Shown: positions 50,123 to 61,813 of the stretch, one piece after another
Position numbering within the stretch: position 1 is the stretch's first letter
Layout: every line of letters starts with the position of its first letter
Source of the DNA: Cunninghamia lanceolata
Taxonomy: Eukaryota > Streptophyta > Pinopsida > Cupressales > Cupressaceae
Reading direction: 5' to 3'
DNA length: 64,000 nt
Assembly: GCA_027924645.1 (NCBI GenBank)
Contig: BSBN01000763.1
Coordinates: 3,162,001 to 3,226,000 of the forward strand
Notes under the pieces: model-generated
The model's database searches: none
What the model saw: the letters and a program-made list of their open reading frames with translations, nothing else
What the model was told of the DNA's origin: nothing
Translations under genes and position numbers: made by a program

Positions 50123-50464
50123 ATGGAGCAACGCTTCTCTGTAAGTTCAATTTCTTAGACATGACCTAATTCTATTAAGGATTTAAATTCTGGATGATCT
50201 CTGATGTGGGGTATTTGGCAGTTTTATGATCAAGGCATTGGAATTTTTAGAATATATAAACGTTTGTGGAATGCTCATTTGTAAATCCAGTGGCAGGCAC
50301 CGACAGAATTGGAGATTTCTTTCGGTGATACCTACAATTTTTCTTCCCAGTTTTCTGGCACGCGTGGATTGTGGACCTCAACATCTTGTTCGAATTTGTT
50401 ATCAGACGACGAGTTACATAATACTCGTAGCGAGAGCAGCGATTCAATTTTGATTTACACCTAA
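50123..50464 (+). pseudogene. Truncated bHLH gene copy (N-terminal part only)
   Basis: Exon 1 (50123-50140, MEQRFS) and exon 2 from 50291 have the same splice sites as the intact gene at 60681. The reading frame stays open for 63 residues and then meets a TAA at 50462-50464, formed where 845 bp carrying the bHLH domain and exon 3 are missing. After the junction the sequence matches 61866 onward. If transcribed it would give a short protein without DNA-binding domain. The upstream region is also duplicated, so expression is possible, but no further evidence is in the sequence. Confidence 0.8.
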
Positions 50465-50600
50465 TGCTGCTACTATATTAGATAGTATGTGCGTGGCTTC
50501 GGCACAGTTCAAACCAGTAAGATTGTATGTCTCCATACTAGATCATAGAGTGTGATTTGAAATGTAGTTTCATATCACATTTATATTTATAGACTTTGTA

Positions 50601-53600
50601 ATTTGGGAAAATTATTTCGAAGGTCGAGGATGTTTAGGAATAACTGAAACAATGATCATAGGATAAGAAGGTGGAGGCAAATCAAGGACCTCAAATACAT
50701 TGATTTTAGGAATATAAGAAAGATTTTCAACATTAATGGACTTATCAAACATCCCCTTAGCGGGTGGGATTAGTCGATTAAAAATGATTGTATTACCTTC
50801 TTGAGAAATATATGTTGTAGGAGAAGAAACAAAAGAAGTGTGCTCAACATCTATTCATGGGGGATTCGATGTGAGGTGAGACTCTCTATCTACTAATATT
50901 TTATTTGTAGAAAGGAGAGCATCTAAATGAAGAGAAGATAAAATAATGTTAAGAAAAATATTAATGACATAGGAAGAACCATCACACACATGAAATGAAG
51001 CACCACTCTCACAAACTCTTTGAGTAAAGTTAGAAAGTGATGCAAGAAAAAAAGAAAACATGTTTATTTAGAAAAATAGAAGGAGAAAGTTAAGAAAGGT
51101 ATAAAACAATTCAGCTGAAGGCCACCAAAAGAAAAAAAAAATATTTTGGAAGAAAATGGAATGAAACAGAAGGTGTTTTAAGTTAAAGTGGAAGGTTCAC
51201 AAAAATGTAATATAAAAATTAAGCTACTTCTAATTTCATTACATTCAATATGAGCCGGAATGGAAAATGCTAAAATTACAGAAAACTAGAAAATAATTTA
51301 CAAGGTAGAAGAGATGATGGAGAGAGGAACCTGAAGCCAGATGGAGGAAGCCACTTCCTAGGACGCCAACATGTCACGCAGATGTCCGTACTAAGCACTA
51401 TCATCCATATGACCTAAAAAATTGAATAGTTTCTCGAAAATACAAAATCCACCTAGCAATTCGCCCAATCTGCAAGACTAGAAAAAGGGAGCACAAAAAG
51501 ATACCAAATAATAGTAGAACAAAGAATAACAAAGATTTAACTAAGTTATTTAAATAGAATGAAGAAATGACAAAGAAAGGGAAAAGAAAGATGTCACCAA
51601 ACTCCTAAGAAGATGAATATTTCCACCCACTGGAACCTATAACTACAAAGAACAAAAAAATTATTGGGGTTGTTTAGGGGTTTGCTTTCAAGTCAAACCC
51701 CTAATTTGGGTATTTTTACCTCCACAGAAGCCAATAAATAGATAGAAAATAGTCTGTGAATGCTCCTATCCCAAGTGTGCCTAGGAATAGTAAGAGTTGT
51801 GATTACGCAAATAGAGAAACTAGAATGAAGAAAATAGAAGGGATGTGAGGATCCCAAAGTGTTGAGGAGCATAACAAAATAAATGCTACAATAATGGAAA
51901 GCATAGAAGAGAATAACCATAACAAAGAACAAGAACAATATCACCTTGAAAGGGGCTTGAAAAAGCCAAAGAGAGAAAGAGAGCTAAAAGAAAATGTTAT
52001 AGAAAGTTGTAGAGTGCAAGAAAGAGCCAAGAGTGAAAAAGATAGATTCAAAAAGAGATGAGGAGGGAAGAGGAAGAGGTTGACAAAGCCATTTTGAATC
52101 GCTTCGATCCATTACCACTGACCCACGAAAGTGACAAGTGGAAAAACACTCAGAAATGACCAATAAACAAGAAATTTTCATGGGATGCTAGCGCGTTGCA
52201 TGGAAATCCACATGATGTTCTAGTGTCTAAACCATTTGGGCTCAAAAGAAATGAGACACTATAACATCATAGGGATAACAAAAAGTGACAACAAAACTTG
52301 ATGAAAAGGCAACATAGGAAACAAGACCTAAGCACTATGGGAGCGAAAAAGGTCAATGCAAGGGCTAAAATGAGTCTACAAATAAACTAATGGAACAAAC
52401 ACTAAAACAAGGCTAAAATATAGTATTAAATTGCAAGGGTATGTAATTTTCGATGTTATAGTCAGAGACTCCCTATCATGGTCATGGGACAAGTTCACTC
52501 TTCAAAATATTCAATATGTCACCCTCAAAGCTTATTTCTAGTGTATTTTAACTTTCTACCTTACCCTTCTCAATCACTTTCAACACAATGCTCTGTTACT
52601 TTTTTATTTTTTCCTATTGTTGCTTGAATATTCTATTATGGAAGTGAAATATAAGGTCTCTCTCTCCGATTACATTAATTGCTTATTCTCCTATTGGTTA
52701 ACCATGCTCTCAATTTGAAACCCTCCCATTTTTTGGTCCCTTGGGGGCTAGGCTTGCTTCTTCCCTTGAAATCTAGAATTCTAGGAAGAAACTAAAACTT
52801 TCCTTTATCTAAGAGGTTCCTTCCCTATTGAGGAGACAAAGGCTCATAGTTCTATGAGTGAGAAGGCTATTGATTGAGGTGTTGGTTTGGTTGGGGAGAT
52901 GGTGTTTGTGAGTAGAAAAGGTAAAGAGAAGATTGGTGGTATACGTAACTTGCCTACAAATTTTAATTTTTCTTAGGTAGAGGGCTTATGTCTATGGTCT
53001 TTCTCTGGCTTGACTAATTTCTCTTGTTCTTTAGCTTTAGGCATTGGAGAGGTTTCCTTCGTGCTTGATGTCTTGAGGGATAAAAAACTAGTTTGAAAAA
53101 TGAAGTTAGTGTGCAACATAACATTCTAAAACATTTTTTTCATAAAGTGAAAGTTTGAACATTGAAACTTCCCTGCTCAACCAAAAATTTAGTAGTGACA
53201 CTTTGAATCGAGAGAATGAGATTAAATTAAGACACAAAATTGGGTGGCTCTTAAAGAGATTTGTAGATTGAAGGAGGACAAAGCCAAACAAGAAGAGATA
53301 CTTAACTCCTTGGAGAAGGAGTTGCAAGAAATTAAGATTAATTTGAAAAGAGTGGTGGAGGTGAGTAGGTCATCCATTCAGAAATTGTGTTAGAAGTATC
53401 AAAATACTTTAAGAAAGTTTAAAATTTTAGGCCTTGTGCTAGAAGTATCAAAATACTTTAAGAAAGTTTAAAATTTTACACCTCTATAGAGTAGGTGGGC
53501 CTTAGACTGAAAATCTAAAATTAGGTCTGAGTAAGAAATATTTGGATGTTGGAAGTTAGTGAGAATTCAGTACTTATGTTCAATATAGAAATATTTACCA

Positions 53601-54880
53601 AATCTTTTCTAATTGACATGTAATATTGACCTTAATCAAAATAAAGTCACTAGAAGTAGTTACGTTTGTAAATGTATACTTAAATCAAGAACAAAAATAT
53701 TAAATTCAAATTATTTTATGAAAATGTGCCCGCAATTTACATAAGACTAAATACTTATAATTACTTAGAAAATCATTAATCCAAACTGAAGATTCTGTAA
53801 GAATGAGTCAACCAAATATGAAACGAAAAAGAACTTGGAAAAACAAAGAGTGAGACAAGGTGGAGGATGAAGAGTGAGGCTTAACAAAGGGCACAATGAT
53901 GCACTTCTCATCCTACATTCAAGCAATCCTAATCACACATTGCCTACCACCATACTCTAACCCAAAACACTAAAATCGATGTTCCAATTTTCATGAGAAC
54001 ATCGAACCTCTAAAACATATTTAAATAATTGAACAAACCCATATGATATCAATCGTTCTTACATTAAAATATTATGTCTTTATTTAGGTGCAATTAAAAT
54101 ACTCTTTTCTCTTACCAGCGACTAATTTTCAATGTAGGACTCATTTACCATGGTTTAGAAGTGATGAACACGAGTTGATAAGAAAATTAACTTGAATACC
54201 TTCTTAAAAATAGGTACTCTATACAAAACTATAGTTGGAATGAGTCAATGTAAGGGATAATTGATACATTTGTTTTTTAATCATTTTGTATATATATTTT
54301 AAGTATATTAATTCATGTTAATTTTTGAATCTATTAATTAAATGTTATTATAGTGTTGGTTCAGATTAATTATTATTTATAGTTTTTTTTTTTTTAATTT
54401 GAGATTATGTTGTGTGGTGTAGTACAATTTTTGGACTAAGTTTTATATTATGATCTAGTTTATCAATTTTAATTTTAATTTTTAATTTTTTATTTTAAAT
54501 TGTTCTTTAGAAATATAACCATTATCACATCACTCCATTTGTCAAAAGTTTTGAATTAAGTGATTGTGAATATATATTTGAGGACATTTATAAGTTTATT
54601 AGGAGGATTAAGAATCAACATCAAGGACACATATATAGAGCATTCAAAATACATTCAATCTTAGTTTCAATTCCATTAGTCTCAATTGTAGTAGCATCAA
54701 TCTCAACTACATAATTGTTTTCTTGTTTGGTGTGTTTTTTAGATTTACACAACTCCTAAGGGACGTGATTACTATTAAGACGAGTCAAAAATCTTATCTC
54801 TATATTTATTGTAGCCTCCATTATGCTTTACAACACAAGTCCTTTGAGAGACTAGTATAGAAGACAAAAGTAAGACACAT
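50601..54880. other. Long anonymous region
   Basis: No confident gene. Two weak coding-like traces: minus 51061-50855 (VCESGASFHVCDG resembles a copia protease-like DSGAS motif but nothing around it does), and plus 53235-53390, about 45 codons of Lys/Glu-rich coiled coil ending IQKLC. The rest is AT-rich. Confidence 0.4.
53390..53482. repeat. Short tandem duplication, period 47 bp
   Basis: TAGAAGTATCAAAATACTTT with the following 25 bp occurs twice in a row, about 53391 and 53440. Confidence 0.85.
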
Positions 54881-54956
54881 CAACATAGACAAAGATGGCT
54901 ATTCTTAGACACGTCAACATAGACAAAGATGGCTATTCTTAAACATCAAGTAGTTC

Positions 54957-55504
54957 AAAGATGGCTATTCTTAAACATCAAGTAGTTCAATAGTCAATAG
55001 TATTTTCTTTTCTTTTTAAAAATAGAGTGATTATTTACCACTTTTGTGTATATAAGAAGTGATATGAGGATGAGTAGAACTATCTATTGAGAACATTTAG
55101 TTTCATAAAATGAAAAACTTAATTTCTTTTTAAAAATAGGGTGATTATTTACCACTTTTAAATACTTTTAAATATGCAAGAAGTGATAAGAGAATTAATA
55201 GAACTATCTACTTAGACATTTAATTTTACAAAGATGGCTATTCTTAAACATCAAGTAGTTCAATAGTCAATAGTATTTTCTTTTCTTTTTAAAAATAGAG
55301 TGATTATTTACCACTTTTGTATATATAAGAAGTGATATGAGGATGAGTAGAACTATCTATTGAGAACATTTAGTTTCATAAAATGAAAAACTTAATTTCT
55401 TTTTAAAAATAGGGTGATTATTTACCACTTTTAAATACTTTTAAATATGCAAGAAGTGATAAGAGAATTAATAGAACTATCTACTTAGAACATTTAATTT
55501 TACA
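54957..55504. repeat. Tandem duplication, period 273 bp, built of MITE-like sequence
   Basis: Unit 1 is 54957-55229 and unit 2 is 55230-55504, nearly identical, both starting AAAGATGGCTATTCTTAAAC. Each contains a MITE-like head and two TAAAAATAG(A/G)GTGATTATTTACC blocks, also seen at 49405-49440. Confidence 0.85.
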
Positions 55505-55834
55505 AAATGACAAGCTTAACCATCTATTATATTGTAATTTCAACTTTAATTAATCTACAACATAATCATAATTAATATTAAAAAACAATATAAATACATT
55601 ACTCTTTCTCAATCATTTCATAGCTTTCTAAATTTTGTTTTTTTGAAGGGTGGATGAAGGGGAAACACATTACTCTCTCAATCATTCCATAGCTCTCTAA
55701 ATTTTGTTTTTTAAGGGTGGGTGAAGAGGGGTCTTAAGTCTGATTTAATTTATTATTAATTATTGAGTAGTGTGGGAAAGCATGTTCATTTCAATTGTAC
55801 TATTACTATAAACTGCCATTTGATTGAATAAAAA

Positions 55835-56069
55835 CAAGAGCTGCCTAGCAGCAGGAGTCCCTGCCAAATGCTGCCAGCATAGAGCAAGAAAAGAGCTTAA
55901 GGTTCTTTAAGGTCAAGAAAAGAGCTTAAAGTTCTTCAAGGTAAGAGCTTAAAGTTCTTCAAGGTTTGGTTAGATTTGTTTGTGATAATTGCAGAATATC
56001 TGTTGTAAGTCCATCCACCGTGGCTCCAAGAGGAGGTCAATGTCTGTGACACCACAAGTGGAGTGTTGC
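55835..56069 (-). pseudogene. GH9 endoglucanase class C, CBM49 exon (broken)
   Basis: After the acceptor at 56070 the minus strand reads VVSQTLTSSWSHGGWTYNRY and IITNKSNQTLKNFKLL, the start of the CBM49 cellulose-binding domain of class C GH9 enzymes. A stop follows near 55938, within three copies of a ~25-bp GAAAAGAGCTTAAAGTTCTT-like repeat. Weak CBM49 likeness (LYAGSIWQG) persists to the insertion edge. Confidence 0.78.
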
Positions 56070-56182
56070 CTGCACACAATGCATTCAGATTAGTAAGATG
56101 ATGGATGCCAAAATTATAGACCCTTGTTCAATATTTGAAACTTCAAAAGATTAGTGTATATTACTATTAGATTAGGGATTAC

Positions 56183-56287
56183 CTGCCAGGGAAGGAGATG
56201 GTTTGGGTTTGGTTGCTGGAGATGGAGATGGGTGAGGTTCAGTAGGTGGAGATGGTGTGGGTGTGTTTGTTGGGGCAGGAACAACAA
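56183..56287 (-). pseudogene. GH9 class C, Pro/Thr/Ser-rich linker exon
   Basis: A 105-bp exon with GT-AG borders (acceptor 56288, donor 56182) encoding VVVPAPTNTPTPSPPTEPHP and a similar tail. It joins the catalytic exon and the CBM49 exon in phase, as in class C endoglucanases. Confidence 0.8.
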
Positions 56288-56453
56288 CTGCACAATAATA
56301 CAACCAATTAGCAGACAATCTTAAATTCAATCAACCTTCTACATCAAACTATAAACCAACAAAACAAACCAGCTTTGAGTATATCCATAGCAATTTGAAT
56401 CAAAATGAAGTACTTGTACAAGGACAAGGATTTTGATTTATTTCAGGAATTAC

Positions 56454-56564
56454 CAGGAAGGAGCTGGTTGAAGCCAGCACCTCCATTTAGTCTGGCCAAA
56501 GTACCAATTAAAGAACCATTGTTATAAGTGGCAGGCTCTGTCTGCTCATTGTCATCTCTTTCAT
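56454..56564 (-). pseudogene. GH9 class C, end of catalytic domain
   Basis: A 111-bp exon with GT-AG borders. ERDDNEQTEPATYNNGSLIG and LARLNGGAGFNQLLPG match the conserved C-terminal motif of GH9 cellulases, including the DE..E region with the catalytic Glu. Upstream catalytic exons are absent in the window, so this is a gene fragment. Confidence 0.85.
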
Positions 56565-56753
56565 CTGCAAAATTGTCATACGTACCTTTCAGCTTTTAAT
56601 GCCTTACTTTGAGATTTGTACTTGATAATTTGATTATGCAAACAAATGAATTCTGCAACTCAGAGAATCCATTCATGTAGTGTTTGATAATTTGTTGATG
56701 TCTTGATGTCTAATCTAAGGCCCCATTCGAATCGTCTTAATTTGGTTCCTTAA

Positions 56754-57068
56754 CTATGCATGGTTTCTGTTATCCTGCTGGGAAAAAAATAATAGGCTAG
56801 GCAGTCTTAAGAATTCTTCTCTTGTTCCACTATCCAGTTGTGCCCATTTCTTCATTATCAATACAAATGGCTTGTTGGCAATCATGTTATCCAAGTTATA
56901 TTCTAATTGTGATATAGTGCTTCTGAGATCACCATGTCCAAGTTTAAAATTAACTATGCTGCAATCCTCGGACCTTTGCTGCAACTCTCTTATCTTTAAT
57001 AATTTGTGCTTTATATCCATACTTTTAGAAGCACATCTATGGATAACTCGGGAAAAACTGCAACACAA
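56754..57068 (-). pseudogene. Unidentified 104-codon open frame in the insertion
   Basis: The minus strand has a charged, helix-like stretch with IRELQQRSEDCSIVNFKLGH and ISQLEYNLDNMIANKPF. Composition looks like real protein, possibly another captured exon, but I know no family for it. Confidence 0.35.
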
Positions 57069-57199
57069 ATTCCACCTGCTCCAGCAAGAGATAGCTTCTG
57101 AATTTTATCAATTACAAACATCTGTGTCTTGGGCTCTTTCATACTTATCCAACTATGGTGGGATGTTAGGCTCATCACTGCCAAAATGTTAATTTTTTC

Positions 57200-58175
57200 A
57201 TCACTTTTGAATGTTCCAAATTCTTACTCAGTTTACTTTTCGTTATACCCAATTGTTTTTGTGTGTGCCCACAAATTACATCATGTTGCTGCTGCAGATG
57301 ATAAATGCCTACTTTGGTAACCATTGCTAGTTTCCATGGCAACAAAGATGGAAAGAACTTCACTTTGATGTATATATAGTCACCAGAATTGTATAAATAT
57401 CTCCAGGTTGAATCTAAAGATGACTAAATCTATTGTTGTTTTCCTAAAACAATGTCTCTACATTGGTTGAAAAATTGCTAACCATAGTCAAATATGAATA
57501 TTGAGATCAATGATCATGCGTATTTTGATTCATTATTGACAAGGTGGTATCGACATACAATGGTTTAATCATGGAAGAGTCATATATATAATCAATGAAA
57601 TGGCTTCTAGAAGCAAAAAAATGTCAAAACTAGAAACATTGTGAGGCCAAATGTCATATTTAGCTATGAAAAGTTGATCAAGTGTCCCATTCTCAACATC
57701 CTCTACTGCAAAAGACTGTCTAAGTAGCACTTAACCTGAATTATAAGAACCATTAAAAAAAGCATGGAAAAAAGAAAAAGTAAATGCAGAAGCAAATGAA
57801 GCACCTCTCATAACTAACTATCTATATTCCATAAGGGAAAACTATCTATCAGCAGAGCACAAGTATTAAGTCTTGTGAGAGTGTGAGCTACAATTGAATT
57901 CCCCCACTGCAATAAGACTTCTCATAACTCCAGAAGACAGTTTACTCACTTTTGAATGTTCCAAATTCTTACTCAGTTTACATTTCGTTATACCCAATTG
58001 TTTTTGTGTGTGCCCACAAATTACATGTTGTTGCTGCTGCAGATGATAAATGCCTACTTTGGTAACCATTGCTAGTTTCCATGGCAACAATAGATTTAGT
58101 CATCTTTAGATTCAACCTGGAGGTATTTATACAATTCTGGTGACTATATATACATCAAATTGAAGTTCCATGTTT
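57200..58175. repeat. Direct plus inverted repeat complex
   Basis: 57200-57343 and 57948-58090 are ~143-bp direct copies (with a GCTGCTGCAG block). The next ~90 bp, 57350-57440, recur at 58083-58175 in inverted orientation. The arrangement needs a duplication and an inversion. Short minus frames in both copies (57363-57175, 58090-57866) are alike only because of the repeat. Confidence 0.75.
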
Positions 58176-58451
58176 GCAAATCTTAACCATAACATAAGCA
58201 GCAGCTCAATAAGGCTACCCCGATAGTGAAGTGATTATGGTCTACATTCAAGCTTACGAATCTTAAGAAAAGAATACCCCAAATGGCCTAAAAGGCCAGC
58301 AATGACCTCACCCAAAATTTTCCAAACAAAATCAAAAGAACTTGGGATCACAAATCTACAAATCCAAACAGAAAAGTTCTATCTCTGACACAATAAAAGC
58401 CAATTTAGCAGCAACAAAAACATCAGGAAAGAGTTTCATGCACAAATTTAC

Positions 58452-58547
58452 CTGTTGCTACATCTTCGTCAGTTCATCAGGTGGAATTTTGCTCATCTGC
58501 TCCTGTGCCAGCTTCATCAGCTCCGGATCCATCATTCCGTTAAACAT
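58452..58547 (-). pseudogene. OEP61-like (TPR7) first coding exon
   Basis: The minus strand from 58547 reads MFNGMMDPELMKLAQEQMSK and IPPDELTKM, then a TAG where the family has Gln, then a donor (CAG|GTAAAT) at 58451. This is the N-terminus of OEP61-type TPR receptors of the chloroplast/ER surface. The TPR exons are missing. The upstream 250 bp may be its former promoter and leader. Confidence 0.72.
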
Positions 58548-59783
58548 TCTGATGATTCAATTGGCTCAAGCAGACCAGCTAAATTCAAAATAGGGAAAAA
58601 AATTATATAGGGAAAAATTGGACCGCAGAATAATATTCACTTAAAAAAAGGGAAGCTGTAGCGATGGAGTTACAGAGAATAATTGAAGAAAATTTCCAAG
58701 GCAAAATTGCGGTGCAAAAGAATGCAAAATCTAGCCTAAGAATAAATCGTGCCGTATAGCTTTTTTATTTGCAATGTGCGCACACACTCTCTAGGGTTTC
58801 CTCGTGAGGTCAACTGACCACGGCCGCCTTTACCCTAGAAATTGATTCCGTTGAAGGAGTGCCAAGCAAATTGGCCATAATACAAAGCATTGCATACAAA
58901 AACAACAAAAAAGTGTGACATAACAGACAAGGAACATAAACAAAAGTTGTTTGCCCTAATTCGAAAGACTTGGAAAAGAAAGGACCATTTAACATAGCCA
59001 AGGTCAACAACATAGTTATCGGAAAAGTTAAAACTATTAATAAAAACTTCAGCTTAGTTGAGATCATAATTTCATCACGCCAGTTGTGATGCTTAGCATA
59101 TCACCACTTGTACAAAGGACTGCAACACAAAAAAAATGTCTGCAAATTACTACTGGTATTAAAGATCAACTACCCTCTGTCAATACAATCCCTTGGTATT
59201 CAAAAATTAATGACAAAATCCTTGCATTACAGGTAACCACAACAAGTTATGTTCTTCTCATTATGCACCTCTCATGCAATCCAAAGCAAATTATGCATTT
59301 TCCGTTCTCAACTAATTAGTTTCCCCAAAATCACTTTATAGGGATCCCATGTTTGGCTCGTACTTAAAATGAACCCCAGCATACTTAAGGCCACAATTCA
59401 TTGAAGCAGTAACAGCGCATTAAAAAATTGCCTTTCCCCTGCAATGTAGAACTTGTGTTTTGTACTGGGGGTAATTCCTAACCAGTTTTGGAGGAAAGTG
59501 TATGAATCATCAGTTGGGGAGTTGAATTACCATCTAATCTTCAAATTAGTCTTGTACAGAAATTTCAATATAAAATATTTTAAGTAATAATGATTTAATA
59601 GAGTAGGAAAATACCACTCCCACTGGAGACTCCAAAAATAATAAATTGGCTTCTGACCATCAAACCATAGAGAATTGTGAGTGGTGTTTCAGATGTATTA
59701 GTGTTAAAAATATTTGCTGCAAGAACTGTTCACATAAACAAGTAATGAATTCAATCCATAAGCAAATTATCCTAAAAAAATAC

Positions 59784-59894
59784 CTTTGTTCCATATTGCG
59801 AACTCGCTGAAAGAAAGCCCGGTTCCGTTGCCATTTACAATGAAAGGTCCAATCTCTTGTGTTGCTCCATAACCCACAGATGAACACCCTGGAC
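59784..59894 (-). pseudogene. Serine carboxypeptidase (S10) exon
   Basis: A 111-bp exon with GT-AG borders. [20 protein letters not shown] and [11 protein letters not shown] are the S10 oxyanion-hole motif and the following conserved Trp-Asn-Lys. The exons with the catalytic Ser, Asp and His are not in the window. An open reading through the exon shows little decay. Confidence 0.88.
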
Positions 59895-60344
59895 CTGTAG
59901 AACGAATATCATTGTTACATTACTGAATTACAGCGCACACATAGTAGCAGCTAATACAATTATTTACAATAACTGCCAAAGGCTACCAACTCCATTAATC
60001 CATAAGACAAAAGGCCTTTTCTCTTTGAGAGTAGCAGCCTCAAACAACCAATAGTAGTTTTTGAAAAACAGAGCAGGTTGTTAAAGGAAAAGAGCAATCT
60101 GCATGTGGTTTCACTTGCCACGTTTGATCAACAAGTTCGAACAGCAGGCAGCTGGAGGAGCACGCGTCCTACCTGCAAACCCTCTGCACAATCACACGGT
60201 CATTTCATTTCTATGCAACCTAGAATAAAATATTAGGAGTGTAATAATGCTCCAATCAGAAAAGACCTTTGGTTTAGCTTTAATATTTTCCATGCTGCGT
60301 GAAGATCCAAGCAAATTAATCCTCTTCTTGTTAAGTGAAAACAA

Positions 60345-60371
60345 TAGTCCCCCCTTACGGGCAGGGACTAA
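60345..60371 (+). other. Terminal hairpin and CTAA end of the exon-carrying insertion
   Basis: Stem TAGTCCC/GGGACTA (7 bp), 2-base bulge, CCC/GGG, loop TTAC, then the end CTAA followed by host T. Plant Helitrons usually have the hairpin several bases before CTRR; here it overlaps the end. Confidence 0.55.
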
Positions 60372-60680
60372 TAAAGATGATGTTCTGTTGAGAAAATGGC
60401 ATCCAACCTGCAGATATTTTTAGTAAGGTGTCATAAATATATAGCACGTGGTTTTTAGCTTCCATTAATCATGGAGCATATGGAACAAAAATGTTGCACT
60501 CATGGTGAGAGAGATTCTCAATCTACACATAGAAAACAAGCGTCATGGAAAACAACCTTTTTTATGCTGATCGATTGCCCAATTCCAAATAAAGTCTATT
60601 CCATCCAGACAAACTTCCCCCAGATCTTATCTCTGCCGAGCATAATTTCACAGCTTTACTAATTCTTTGACGGCCGCGCC
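60372..60680 (+). promoter_or_regulatory. Upstream region of the bHLH gene
   Basis: Shared with D1 (49894-50122) apart from a ~85-bp stretch near 60515-60590 present only here. No clear TATA box at usual distance; TATATAGC at about 60438 is a candidate. Confidence 0.45.
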
Positions 60681-61659
60681 ATGGAGCAACGCTTCTCTGT
60701 AAGTCCATTTTCTTATATATACCCTAATTCTATTAGGGTTTTAAATTTTCAATGAGCTCTGATGTTGAGTATTTGACAGTGATATGATCAAGGGATTGGA
60801 ATTTTTAGAGTATATAAACGTTTGTCGAATGCTCATTTGTAAATCCAGTGGCAGGCACCGACAGAATTGGAGATTTCTTTCGGTAATACCTACAATTTTT
60901 CTCCCCAGTTTTCTGACACGCGTGGATTGTGGACCTCAACATCTTGTTCGAATTTGTTATCAGACGACGACTTACATAATACTCGTGGCGAGAGCAGCGA
61001 TACAGAATTCATTTACACCTCGCCGGAGAACGTTGCCTCACTTTGGGCCAAGAAAACCCTGCAGCAAGGAGAACCCTGCACTGATTCCTTTCTTCAGCCG
61101 AAACAAACCAAATCTATGATTGCAGGGGGGAAAAGTGGAGGCGAAGAAGTGCTCAGATCTGTTATGTATGTTAAGAGAAACAGTGCATTTGTGGAATGGA
61201 ATGGCAGCCCTCGTCTGCCTTGTCTGCAACCCCAGAAATCCCAATCCTTACACAAACGGTGCATACGTTTTTTGAGATGCATAAACGATCACAGAATCAG
61301 TCCATTACATGACATCCATGGTGGAAGAAGACGTGTTAACCATGATTATGACAAGCTTGCCATTCACCATGTGGTTGCAGAACGCAAGCGAAGAGAACAG
61401 ATGGAGCAGATGTTTTCTGCTCTGCGTGTATTGCTGCCCATAAATCCAAAGGTACATTCTTCATCAAATTTATGTGTTTAAGCTTATTATTAAGGGTATG
61501 ATGGATTAACGGATGCTGATTTTTGTACAGAAGGGCAGAGCTCCAGTGCTGTTGCAGACGATTGATTACGTGGCTCATCTGAAGCAGCGAGTAGAACAAC
61601 TGGAGAGGCGCAATAGAGAACTAGAAGAGTTACTCCATGAAAAATCACATCATTATTAA
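60681..61659 (+). CDS. bHLH transcription factor, three exons, 249 residues
   Basis: Exons 60681-60698, 60849-61451 and 61531-61659, all phase 0, with GT-AG introns. The first ATG sits in GCGCCATGG. The N-terminal ~155 residues are family-specific; a basic region and helix 1 follow, HHVVAERKRREQMEQMFSAL (exon 2 end), with the His, Glu and Arg that contact an E-box/G-box. Loop and helix 2, KGRAPVLLQTIDYVAHLKQR, and a short leucine-rich tail are in exon 3, which ends in TAA. It should be nuclear and dimeric. The domain has some resemblance to bHLH041-type factors, but the subgroup is uncertain. No frameshift or stop is seen. The exon-carrying insertion ends 309 bp upstream. Confidence 0.88.
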
Positions 61660-61813
61660 GATAATACCTCTCCCGTATTGAATGTTACCATGTATAGATT
61701 TTTCTAATTCTCAACATAATTGATCCAAATGTAGTATTTTCAATAGGAAAAAAATTATTTCTTAATTTGTTTTTACTTAAAACCCTGGTAATTATATGTA
61801 TTATGTAATGTAG

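Larger units (their letters stand above)
49270..50600 (+). repeat. Segmental duplication copy D1
   Basis: It matches D2: 49310-49650 with 55130-55740, 49800-49893 with 55740-55834, 49894-50465 with 60372-61020 and 50465-50600 with 61866-62010. Differences: D1 has a MITE at 49652-49797 and lacks the 4.5-kb insertion and 845 bp of the bHLH gene. Confidence 0.82.
55835..60371 (+). mobile_element. Exon-carrying insertion, Helitron-like 3' end (4537 bp)
   Basis: D1 shows the uninterrupted site: AATAAAAA|TAATGATG at 49893/49894. In D2 the insertion sits exactly between that A and T with no target duplication, and its right end is CTAA, as in Helitrons. A hairpin TAGTCCC...GGGACTA (60345-60370) overlaps the end. 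The left end is CAAGAGC rather than the expected TC, so the 5' end is atypical or lost. It carries exons of GH9, OEP61-like and carboxypeptidase genes, all minus, with introns kept. No Rep/helicase is present. A 10-bp inverted match (AGTCCCTGCC at 55856, GGCAGGGACT at 60360) leaves a foldback element as an alternative. Confidence 0.6.

Noticed and set aside
50855..51061. Copia protease (SGASFHV)
   Set aside because: Only one short motif matches, with no other copia sequence nearby.
58342..58593. 83-codon plus-strand frame
   Set aside because: It is antisense to the OEP61-like exon and its leader.
58810..59067. Hydrophobic 85-codon membrane protein frame (minus)
   Set aside because: No family likeness, no splice or context support; AT-rich DNA often gives such hydrophobic frames.
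60784..61119. 111-codon frame over the bHLH gene, also seen at 50226-50453
   Set aside because: It is another frame of exon 2 and its intron; the bHLH frame has the domain and splice sites.
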